This document shows, one piece after another, positions 1-6,289 of a stretch of DNA of 17,188 bases. The notes under the pieces were generated by a model that did not search any database, was not told the origin of the DNA, and saw only the letters and a program-made list of their open reading frames with translations. The position numbers were made by a program, and so were the translations under genes. This stretch comes from Bacilli bacterium (GTDB lineage Bacteria; Bacillota_I; Bacilli_A; RFN20; CAG-826): the NCBI GenBank assembly GCA_016302065.1, contig JAEDOI010000020.1:1-17188 (forward strand). Reading direction: 5' to 3'. Each line of letters begins with the position of its first letter. Position 1 is the stretch's first letter.

Positions 1-972
1 AAATTTCTTTTTAATCTTTTTAAATCTAGATAACAATAATGTTGAATATTCATTGAATATTGAATAGATTAAATAAATAATAAAAGAATAAGAATAAATT
101 AAATAATGATCAATTAACAATGATATTAAACAAAATAAAGATAAATGAGTAATTTTATCATATGGTTTATTGAGCAAATATTTATAAATATGCCTTGATA
201 AATAAAAATAAATTACCCTGATTACTAAATAATTATTAATATTTAATAATAAATAAAACGAAACTATTCCAAAAGAGAAGATTGATGCGTTTTTTTCTTT
301 AATAAATAAAGATAATAATTTCTTTAACGAATATAAAACAAAGTTTAAATAAATTCCACTAAAGCTAAATATGTAAATCAAATTAAGATTCTTTAATTTA
401 AATGATAAATTTGAGTCATAGTTTGTTTCTTTAAATAGTAACGAGGAAACAAAACTAGAAACACTACTATCAAATTTAGACACAATATGATCCTTAATTT
501 TATTAAAATCTAAAGGGAATTTTATTAAATAGTTAAATTTATTGATATATAATCCATAAATTACACCTTTATTTTTTAAATACTCATTAAAATCAAAAGA
601 ACTTTCTAAAGTGGCAAATTTAAGCTTATACTCACTTGATGAAGTAAGATTTATTAAACTAAATAAGGGTATTTCATTATTTTTTGAATATAAATATACT
701 TTATTAACGCCATTAAATCCAATTAAATAATTCTCATGTTTTTCTATTATTAAAAATAGATTTTTATTAATTAGAGGAATCTTAATAATACTAAATAAGA
801 TTCCACCTATAAAAGATAAAATTAAGAAAATAAGAATCTTTTTCTTTAATTTATATTTTCTTAAACTTAGTACTACTAATACCCCAATTATGGCTAAAGA
901 ATAGAAAAAAGTATTTTTAGAAATTAATAATAATCCAGCTATTAATGATAAAAGGATAAGAAGAAAAAACAT
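1..972 (-). CDS. comEC: ComEC-like DNA-uptake channel protein, N-terminal part (cut by window edge)
   Basis: The frame is open from an ATG at 972 to base 1, giving 324 codons with no stop, so the C-terminal part lies outside the window. ComEC forms the inner-membrane channel for single-stranded DNA in natural transformation. The N-terminus is strongly hydrophobic (two membrane segments, about residues 1-35 and 44-62). A soluble stretch follows that resembles the DUF4131 domain and ends in FDFNEYLKNKGVIYG (about 127-141), a typical ComEC phrase. A hydrophobic region then starts near residue 195. Where the family usually has HLLAISGLH, this protein reads IYIFSFSGIY (about 199-208), so it is divergent. 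The start overlaps the comEA stop by one base (TAATG) and no SD is visible, which suggests translation coupled to comEA. The call rests on position after comEA plus these motifs. Confidence 0.8.
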   Translation of the reverse strand, partial: MFFLLILLSLIAGLLLISKNTFFYSLAIIGVLVVLSLRKYKLKKKILIFLILSFIGGILFSIIKIPLINKNLFLIIEKHENYLIGFNGVNKVYLYSKNNEIPLFSLINLTSSSEYKLKFATLESSFDFNEYLKNKGVIYGLYINKFNYLIKFPLDFNKIKDHIVSKFDSSVSSFVSSLLFKETNYDSNLSFKLKNLNLIYIFSFSGIYLNFVLYSLKKLLSLFIKEKNASIFSFGIVSFYLLLNINNYLVIRVIYFYLSRHIYKYLLNKPYDKITHLSLFCLISLLIDHYLIYSYSFIIYLIYSIFNEYSTLLLSRFKKIKKKF

Positions 973-1505
973 TAATCATGAAGAATTATGTAATTTTTAC
1001 AAGTATTAAATTTAGCATTACCAATTCCATCAACATTCATTAAGTCTTCTAATGTATAAAAGGTTCCATTTTCTTCTCTATAAGAAATAACAGATGTAGA
1101 TAATGCTTCTCCAAAACCACTAATTGTCATAAGTTCTTCTTTTGAAGCAGTATTGATGTTTACTTTTTCAATTGGATCATTACTACAAATATTGGAATTA
1201 TCATATTTTGGAGGAATATAATAACTTTTATTTGCTTCAATTTTAGCTTCATAATAAAAGCATCGATCATCACCATTTGTAGTGATTCCGCCAGCAGCAC
1301 CAATTAAATCTTCCATTGTTGGGGACGAATCAAAAACATAATCACCAGGTTTTGATACTTCTCCACTTATTCCAATTGACAAACGATTCGGGTCATCAAC
1401 TAGTGTTGTATTATTATTGCTATTTAAATTAGGATCAATAAATTGAAAAGCAATTAAACCAATAATACATGCAACACAAACGCATAAAATGATTTTTACT
1501 ACCAT
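972..1505 (-). CDS. comEA: ComEA family DNA receptor for competence
   Basis: ComEA binds double-stranded DNA at the outer face of the membrane and passes it to the ComEC channel. The protein has 177 residues: a short N-terminal membrane anchor (about 3-21), a low-complexity Asn/Thr linker, an SLBB-like domain (about 43-100), and a C-terminal helix-hairpin-helix DNA-binding region (about 113-177). The last region opens with KVNINTASKEELMTISGFG and has the second hairpin at VDGIGNAKF. The length and domain order are normal for Firmicutes. Cys82 and Cys107, outside the membrane, could form a disulfide (inference). The start has a near-perfect SD, AAAGGAGG, 7 nt before ATG, but that SD lies in a hairpin (see 1506-1544). 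comEC follows with a one-base overlap. Confidence 0.93.
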   Translation of the reverse strand: MVVKIILCVCVACIIGLIAFQFIDPNLNSNNNTTLVDDPNRLSIGISGEVSKPGDYVFDSSPTMEDLIGAAGGITTNGDDRCFYYEAKIEANKSYYIPPKYDNSNICSNDPIEKVNINTASKEELMTISGFGEALSTSVISYREENGTFYTLEDLMNVDGIGNAKFNTCKNYIILHD

Positions 1506-1544
1506 AAAAAAACCTCCTTTATATACAAGACGCCATAAAGGAGG
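1506..1544 (-). terminator. Terminator-like hairpin between greA and comEA that contains the comEA SD
   Basis: In the minus-strand RNA a perfect 10-bp stem, CCUCCUUUAU (1544-1535) with AUAAAGGAGG (1522-1513), closes a 12-nt loop. Seven U residues follow (1512-1506), and the next base is the A of the comEA ATG. This is the form of a Rho-independent terminator, 23 nt after the greA stop. Its 3' arm is also the comEA SD. When folded it should both stop transcription from greA and hide the ribosome binding site. No promoter is visible inside the loop. Confidence 0.75.
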
Positions 1545-1567
1545 AAAATTAAACTATTTATTTGTAA

Positions 1568-2056
1568 TTATTTCATATTTGTAATATTAAGAATCTCAAG
1601 TTCATATGGAACTTTAGCATTTACCAATACTACATCACCAATTACATGTCCTAAGAGAGCACTACCAATTGGTGAATTAGGTGAAATTTTCATTTTTTCT
1701 GGATTACTAACATCAACTTCATGTTTTGAAACAAGTAATATGGTAAATTCTTTTCCAGTATCAAGTCTTTTGACTTTTACTTCTTTAGCTAACAAGACTT
1801 TCTTTTCGGTTTCTCTATTTTTAACAACCTTTGTATTTTCTAAGATATAGTTAATTTGATCACGTCTTGCTTTAAGTCTGCCTAATTCTTCTTTTGAAAA
1901 TTGATAGTCAGCATTTTCACTTGTATCTCCCATTTCTCTAGCAGCTTTTACTTTTGCTTCGCATTCAGGAATTTTAACATTAAGCAATTCTTCACGTTCT
2001 TTGATTAATTGTTCTCTACCTTCTTTAGTAATTTCTTCAATTTTATTTGTTGCCAT
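1568..2056 (-). CDS. greA: Transcription elongation factor GreA
   Basis: GreA enters the secondary channel of RNA polymerase and stimulates cleavage of backtracked transcripts. The 162 residues match the usual length (about 158). The N-terminal coiled coil (about 5-75) carries the acidic tip GDTSENADYQFS (43-54), with Asp44 and Glu47 in the place of the metal-coordinating acidic pair. The C-terminal FKBP-like domain has the usual pattern SPNSPIGSALLGHVIGDVV. The start has an SD (AGAGG) and its own promoter at 2081-2109. It lies 56 bp downstream of the DUF1292 gene with no terminator between them, so read-through from alaS is also possible. Downstream is the hairpin leading to comEA. Confidence 0.96.
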   Translation of the reverse strand: MATNKIEEITKEGREQLIKEREELLNVKIPECEAKVKAAREMGDTSENADYQFSKEELGRLKARRDQINYILENTKVVKNRETEKKVLLAKEVKVKRLDTGKEFTILLVSKHEVDVSNPEKMKISPNSPIGSALLGHVIGDVVLVNAKVPYELEILNITNMK

Positions 2057-2080
2057 ATTATTACCTCTTTTAACTAAATT

Positions 2081-2109
2081 ATTTTATCAATTAAACGATT
2101 AAATGTATA
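2081..2109 (-). promoter_or_regulatory. Likely sigma-A promoter of greA (extended -10)
   Basis: Minus strand: -35 TATACA (2109-2104), 17-bp spacer, -10 TAAAAT (2086-2081) preceded by TGA, giving the extended -10 TGATAAAAT. Transcription would start near 2074, leaving a leader of about 18 nt that contains the SD AGAGG. The -35 lies just after the DUF1292 stop. The same nine bases, TGATAAAAT, occur at the rarA promoter. Confidence 0.55.
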
Positions 2110-2112
2110 GTT

Positions 2113-2382
2113 TTATTTAATTTCGTTAATTTTTTCATCATTATCGTAAGCTTCTAAAACTTCGCTAGCTTCTTCAAGTTCATCTTCATCTTCAACCATA
2201 ATAAGTTCATTTGTTTCTTCATTTACTTTAAAACAATAAATATCATCTTCATTATTTGGTTCATAAACAAAAACATAAGTAGCATTTCTTTCTTCATTAT
2301 CATAAGAAAAAAGAATTTTCATTAATGTTTCTTTTCCATCATCATCCTTAATAATAATGTCATTATCATTTAAAATTTCCAT
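2113..2382 (-). CDS. DUF1292 family acidic protein
   Basis: This is an 89-residue, very acidic protein of unknown function. It matches the DUF1292 family: an N-terminal beta-rich part (IIIKDDDGKETLMKILFSYD), a central phrase ATYVFVYEPN, and an acidic tail (EDEDELEEASEVLEAYDND). In Bacillus subtilis the relative YrzB lies directly after the ruvX homologue yrrK, and the same order is seen here. The start overlaps the ruvX stop by one base (TAATG), and the SD AAGGAG lies inside the end of ruvX, so translation should be coupled. No signal peptide or membrane segment is seen. Family assignment is fairly sure; the role is not known. Confidence 0.85.
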   Translation of the reverse strand: MEILNDNDIIIKDDDGKETLMKILFSYDNEERNATYVFVYEPNNEDDIYCFKVNEETNELIMVEDEDELEEASEVLEAYDNDEKINEIK

Positions 2383-2810
2383 TAGTTACTCCTTTTTAAA
2401 TTATTAATAAAATCTTCCAATATGACTACCGCACTCATCATATCGATGATTGTTTTTATTTTTTCTTCTTTCATTCCTTGATTTTGAAGTCTCTCACGAG
2501 CTTCAATTGTTGAATAAGATTCATCCTGAAAATAAATATTTAATAAATTGTAATCGTTTTTTAAGTCAGTTGCAAATCTTCTAACTGATTCGCATCTTTT
2601 ACCTTCATTTCGATCAATTTGAAGAGGAAAGCCTAAAACTATATTAGTAATATTTTCTTCTTTACATAAAGAAATGACATGTTCTCTTGCAAGTTTATAA
2701 TAACAAACGGGAAAACAATAATTTTCTTTAGGATGAACAATCCCTAAAGAATCAGAAATAGAAATTCCTATTGTTTTAGTGCCTAAATCTAGTCCTAAAT
2801 ATTTTTCCAT
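2382..2810 (-). CDS. ruvX: RuvX/YqgF family nuclease (pre-16S rRNA processing or Holliday junction resolvase-like)
   Basis: This RNase H-fold protein has 142 residues, normal for the family. The first strand carries the catalytic Asp8 in YLGLDLGTKTIGISISD. VLGFPLQIDRNEGKRCESVRRF is the conserved middle block, QDESYSTIEA replaces the usual DERLTT block, and IDMMSAVVILEDFI at the C-terminus supplies the last acidic residue. In E. coli the protein trims the 5' end of 16S rRNA precursor; a junction-resolving role has also been proposed. It overlaps the alaS stop by one base (TAATG) with an SD-like GAAGGA inside alaS. In B. subtilis yrzL (ireB/reoM) lies between alaS and this gene; here it is absent. 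Confidence 0.92.
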   Translation of the reverse strand: MEKYLGLDLGTKTIGISISDSLGIVHPKENYCFPVCYYKLAREHVISLCKEENITNIVLGFPLQIDRNEGKRCESVRRFATDLKNDYNLLNIYFQDESYSTIEARERLQNQGMKEEKIKTIIDMMSAVVILEDFINNLKRSN

Positions 2811-5401
2811 TAAAATATTCCTTCTAATTTATTAATATTTTCAATAGATACAACACTTCCTTTAGCAAGGTTATCTTTTCCTCCACCATTACCACCTAAT
2901 ATTTTGCCAATTTCTTTTATTAAAATATTTGCTTTAATTCCGTTTTTAACATAAGAATCGCTAACTCCTATAAGAAGAGGGTGTTTAAGTGAGTCATTTC
3001 CAATTAGACAAATAATATAATCATTTAATTTAACTTTTAATGAGTCATAAAGATTCATTAAATTGTTTAAAGAACCATCTATTACTTTAATTAAAACATT
3101 TTTGTTATTAATAATCTTAAATTCACTTAATAATGATTTTGATTCCATCGCAGCAATTTTTGAATTTAAAGCAGTAATATTTTGTTTAGTATTTAATAAT
3201 TCATTTTTAACTGAAGATAATTTTTGTTCAACTTCGTAAACTGATTTAACTTCTAATTCATGTTTAACATTAGCTAAAATTCTATCTTTTTCCTTTAAAT
3301 AATTATAAGCACTAATTCCAGTTACAGCCTCTATTCTTCTAACTCCACTTGCAATTGATGATTCGCTTTTAATTGCAAATATTCCTATATCACTAGTATT
3401 GTTAACGTGGCATCCTCCACAAAATTCTTTGCTAACATCATCAAATGTTACAACTCTAACAGTTGAACCGTATTTTCCATCGAATTCAGCTTTAGCACCA
3501 ATTTTTTTAGCTTCATCTAGAGGTAAAATTAATGTTTTTCTTTCAATTGATTCGTTTATATATTCATTAACTGTCTTTTCGATTTTATCTAAGTCTTCAT
3601 CACTTATTTTATTTAAATGTGAAAAATCAAATCTTAAATATGAATCAGTGACTAAACTTCCTTTTTGTTTAATATCTTCTCCTAGCACTTTAATTAATGC
3701 GCTTTGAAGAAGATGGGTAGCACTATGATTTTTCATAATATTAAAGTGCCTTATATGATCAACAACAAGAGTTACTTCATCATTTTCTTTAATTTCACCA
3801 TATAAAACCTTTATTTTATGTAAATGTTCTCCATTAGGAGCTTTTGATACAAATGTTACATTAGCTCTAAAATTTGAATTATAAATATAACCAGTATCGC
3901 TAATTTCTCCACCCATTTCTGCATAAAAATTAGTTGTTTCAAATGCAATTTCACCTTCTTCACTTATTATTTCTTGTTTAATACCATCTTTAAATAATCC
4001 AATTACTTTAGTAGTAACTACATCATCTAAATAAGTATATGTTGAAGGAATGTTAAATTCTAATAAATCTTTAGATTGTTTTGCGAATGAATCAATATTT
4101 TTTCTTGAATTTCTTGCAAGTTCTTTTTGTTTATTTAAGCATTCATTAAAACCTTCTTCATCAACCTCACAATTATTGTCTAAAGCAATTTCTTTAGTTA
4201 ATTCAAGTGGAAATCCATATGTATCGTATAATTTAAAAGCATCTTTTCCATCAAGAATCGTTTTTCCTTTAATGAATTCATTAAGTAAAGTTTCACCTTT
4301 ATTTAATGTTTTAATAAATTTTTCTTCTTCATTTTTAATCATTTTTTCTAAGAAATCTTCTTTTCCGAGTAAATAAGGATAAAAATCTTTCATAGTTTCG
4401 ATTACGGTTCTAACAAGTTTATACATAAATGGTTCATATAAATCTAATTTTTGAGCATAACGCATTGCTCTACGTAATAATCTTCTTAAAACGTAACCTC
4501 TTCCTTCATTAGAAAATACTTCGCCATCACTTAAAGCAAATACACAAGTTCTAATATGATCTGCGATTACTCGATATGGCATTAAATATTCATTTTCGTA
4601 TGGTTTTTTGCATAATTCTTGAATTTTCTTAATTGTTGGCATAAATAAATCGGTCTCAAAATTAGTTTCAGTTTCTTGAAGAACACAAGCAATTCTTTCT
4701 AATCCTGCACCGGTATCAATATTTTTATGTGGTAATTCTTTATAATCTTCTCTTTTTACTCCGTTTACTGCATTATATTGAGAGAAAACAATGCCCCAAA
4801 TTTCAATATAACGATCATTTTCAATATCATCTTCTAATAATTTAATACCTAAATTATCTTTATCATATTTAATTCCCCTATCAAAGAAAACTTCAGTATT
4901 TGGTCCACATGGTCCTTCACCGATTTGCCAAAAATTACCAGTTAATGGAATAAGATGTGATTCATCCATTCCTTGTTTAATCCATAGTTCTTTTGTTTCC
5001 TTATCTGTTGGATGATATGTTATATATAATTTATCTTTTTCAATACCAAAATATTGTGGATTTGTTAATAAATCAAAAGCCCATGGAATTACTTCATTTC
5101 TAAAATAATCTCCAATTGAAAAGTTGCCTAACATTTCAAAAAATGTATGGTGACGGGCAGTTTTTCCAACATTTTCTATATCATTTGTTCTAATACATTT
5201 TTGAACATTAGTAATTCTTTTTGATTCAGGAATTTCACTTCCATCAAAATATTTTTTTAAAGCTGCAACTCCTGCATTAATCCAAAGTAAAGTAGGATCG
5301 TTATGTGGAATCAAGCTAGCTCCTGGTTCAATCATATGTCCTTTACTTTTAAAGAAATTTAACCATGTTGTTCTTATTTGTTGACTTGTTAATTTGTTCA
5401 T
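2810..5401 (-). CDS. alaS: Alanyl-tRNA synthetase
   Basis: This enzyme charges tRNA-Ala with alanine in the cytoplasm. The 863 residues are near the usual 870-880. The class II catalytic core occupies the N-terminal half: the motif 2 region RTNDIENVGKTARHHTFFEM (71-90), the phrase GEGPCGPNTE (161-170), and the class-specific GRGYVLRRLLRRAMRYA (300-316). The editing domain has the zinc ligands HSATH (His559, His563) and CGGCH (Cys661, His665). The C-Ala domain ends in GGNGGGKDNLAKGS. A good SD (CGGAGG) precedes the ATG. Expression is predicted to be controlled by the alanine T-box upstream. The gene heads a tightly packed run, alaS-ruvX-DUF1292, with one-base overlaps. Confidence 0.98.
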   Translation of the reverse strand: MNKLTSQQIRTTWLNFFKSKGHMIEPGASLIPHNDPTLLWINAGVAALKKYFDGSEIPESKRITNVQKCIRTNDIENVGKTARHHTFFEMLGNFSIGDYFRNEVIPWAFDLLTNPQYFGIEKDKLYITYHPTDKETKELWIKQGMDESHLIPLTGNFWQIGEGPCGPNTEVFFDRGIKYDKDNLGIKLLEDDIENDRYIEIWGIVFSQYNAVNGVKREDYKELPHKNIDTGAGLERIACVLQETETNFETDLFMPTIKKIQELCKKPYENEYLMPYRVIADHIRTCVFALSDGEVFSNEGRGYVLRRLLRRAMRYAQKLDLYEPFMYKLVRTVIETMKDFYPYLLGKEDFLEKMIKNEEEKFIKTLNKGETLLNEFIKGKTILDGKDAFKLYDTYGFPLELTKEIALDNNCEVDEEGFNECLNKQKELARNSRKNIDSFAKQSKDLLEFNIPSTYTYLDDVVTTKVIGLFKDGIKQEIISEEGEIAFETTNFYAEMGGEISDTGYIYNSNFRANVTFVSKAPNGEHLHKIKVLYGEIKENDEVTLVVDHIRHFNIMKNHSATHLLQSALIKVLGEDIKQKGSLVTDSYLRFDFSHLNKISDEDLDKIEKTVNEYINESIERKTLILPLDEAKKIGAKAEFDGKYGSTVRVVTFDDVSKEFCGGCHVNNTSDIGIFAIKSESSIASGVRRIEAVTGISAYNYLKEKDRILANVKHELEVKSVYEVEQKLSSVKNELLNTKQNITALNSKIAAMESKSLLSEFKIINNKNVLIKVIDGSLNNLMNLYDSLKVKLNDYIICLIGNDSLKHPLLIGVSDSYVKNGIKANILIKEIGKILGGNGGGKDNLAKGSVVSIENINKLEGIF

Positions 5402-5412
5402 ATTTTCCTCCG

Positions 5413-5445
5413 AAAAATAAAAAAATTCCTAAAATATATTAGGAA
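5413..5445 (-). terminator. Regulated terminator of the alaS T-box leader
   Basis: In minus-strand RNA, UUCCUAA (5445-5439) pairs with UUAGGAA (5432-5426) around a six-base loop. U7 (5425-5419), one A and U5 (5417-5413) follow. Its 5' arm shares UCCUA with the antiterminator, so binding of uncharged tRNA-Ala should prevent it from forming. The alaS SD follows directly. Confidence 0.88.
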
Positions 5446-5598
5446 CGAAATTATCGCGGTACCATCCTATTTCCTATTAAATAATAGGCACTTAATTTAA
5501 ATAAAATCAATATTGAAGTGGCTTGTAACTATTCTATTTAAGCTTTTTCACCATTTAGCTCTCTCTATAAAAAAGAATTTAATTACTTTTTCTTCGTT
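5413..5598 (-). ncRNA. T-box riboswitch of alaS, alanine specifier GCC
   Basis: The conserved T-box block AGGATGGTACCGCG lies at 5468-5455. Its seven-base bulge UGGUACC would pair with the end of uncharged tRNA-Ala. The antiterminator can be drawn as UAGGA, bulge, GCGA/UCGU, UCCUA. It competes with the terminator at 5426-5445. Stem I starts with GAAG (5595-5592) paired to CUUC (5518-5515). The internal loop before the GUAA/UUAC helix contains AAGCCA, placing the codon GCC at 5522-5520, followed by A as expected for a specifier. AGAGAG and GGUGA in the distal part match known Stem I features. A small hairpin, CCUAUU-AUUU-AAUAGG (5488-5473), serves as Stem III. Only about 26 nt separate it from Stem I, so Stem II and the IIA/B pseudoknot appear to be missing. 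Confidence 0.93.
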
Positions 5599-5602
5599 AA
5601 TT

Positions 5603-5631
5603 ATTTTATAAAATAATTAATCAATTTTAAA
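5603..5631 (-). promoter_or_regulatory. Probable promoter of alaS
   Basis: Minus strand: -35 TTTAAA (5631-5626), 17-bp spacer, -10 TAAAAT (5608-5603). The predicted start, about 7 bases further on, falls at the first base of T-box Stem I (about 5596), which supports the placement. The same TTTAAA with a 17-bp spacer can be drawn at fmt and pdp. The match to the -35 consensus is only moderate. Confidence 0.5.
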
Positions 5632-5637
5632 GTAGTT

Positions 5638-5778
5638 TTATTCAATAAATGAAATAAAATCATCAAATAATTTCTTTGGTGCATTATAAATTATAAACTT
5701 ATTATCAGCTATATATTCTCTATAAAGTTTAAGTGAACCTGAAAATAAATGTATATGCAGTATAATTATTTTTTGGAA
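5638..5778 (-). pseudogene. Possible remnant of a protein gene (46 codons, no start)
   Basis: A frame of 46 codons runs from just after a TAA at 5781-5779 to a TAA at 5640-5638. It contains a plausible protein C-terminus, including LYREYIADNKFIIYNAPKK followed by LFDDFISFIE. There is no ATG, GTG or TTG start and no SD. In DNA this AT-rich, an open run of this length in a given frame is uncommon but not rare. I do not recognise the family. It may be the tail of a gene whose front was lost, or chance. The DNA between it and the CBS gene stop (5779-5844) shows nothing I can name. Confidence 0.3.
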
Positions 5779-5844
5779 TTATATGTTAAACTTATGTAAA
5801 TAATAAGAAATATTAAAATATAAACTTTTTATAAATTTTAAAAA

Positions 5845-6255
5845 TTATTTATGTTCTTTTGTTAATTCTAAAAGATGCTTAATTATATCTTTTCTTTTAA
5901 TAATTCCAATAAACATTCCTCTATCATCTATTATTGGAATAAAGTTTTGATTTAATGAAAGATTCAATATTTCATCAAAAGTTGAAGATATGCTCAAACA
6001 TTCATATGTTCTATATCTAGGAACTTCAAAAAGTGGTATCTTTTCTAAATCTTTTAAACTAATTGGATTATTATTTTTAATAAAACAAAGTAAATCACCT
6101 TCTGAAATACTATTAATATATTTACCATTTTCATCAATTACTGGAACAACTGAAAATTTATAAAAATCGAATTTTTCAATTGCTTGTCTAACACTTATAT
6201 TATCGATAATATAATAAGTATTATTTTTAGGAGTTAAATAAGGAAAAATATTCAT
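5845..6255 (-). CDS. Two-CBS-domain protein
   Basis: The 136 residues consist almost entirely of a CBS pair (Bateman module), which usually binds adenine nucleotides and senses energy or ligand state. CBS1 spans about 10-60, with QAIEKFDFYKFSVVPVIDENG and the closing phrase ISEGDLLCFI. CBS2 spans about 76-130, with NFIPIIDDRGMFIGIIKRKDI. The opening MNIFPYLTPKNNTYYI resembles a stand-alone CBS protein common in Firmicutes; its target is unknown. There is no catalytic domain, signal peptide or membrane segment. No SD precedes the ATG; a good promoter ends 6 bases before it, so the mRNA is probably leaderless. It follows the helicase gene by 30 bp. Confidence 0.88.
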   Translation of the reverse strand: MNIFPYLTPKNNTYYIIDNISVRQAIEKFDFYKFSVVPVIDENGKYINSISEGDLLCFIKNNNPISLKDLEKIPLFEVPRYRTYECLSISSTFDEILNLSLNQNFIPIIDDRGMFIGIIKRKDIIKHLLELTKEHK

Positions 6256-6261
6256 ACTTAA

Positions 6262-6289
6262 ATTATAAATGATTATTACAAATTATCAA
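6262..6289 (-). promoter_or_regulatory. Promoter of the CBS-domain gene; predicted start at the ATG
   Basis: Minus strand: -35 TTGATA (6289-6284), 16-bp spacer, -10 TATAAT (6267-6262, full consensus). Only six bases, TTAAGT, separate the -10 from the ATG, so transcription should begin at or next to the start codon. The -35 contains the helicase stop TGA and most of the TAA directly after it. Confidence 0.65.

Noticed and set aside
3399..4376. Two plus-strand frames of just over 100 codons
   Set aside because: Both lie antisense to conserved alaS sequence and show no recognisable domain or start signal.
5597..5620. Perfect 24-bp palindrome made only of A and T, across the alaS -10
   Set aside because: A/T-only palindromes arise easily at this base composition, and the site is explained by the promoter; no T-tract or second copy supports an operator or terminator.
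6286..6288. TGA read as tryptophan (Mollicutes code)
   Set aside because: Tryptophan is TGG where checked in alaS and rarA, and full-length proteins are obtained without reading TGA. The one TGA stop is followed by TAA, so it does not test the code either way.
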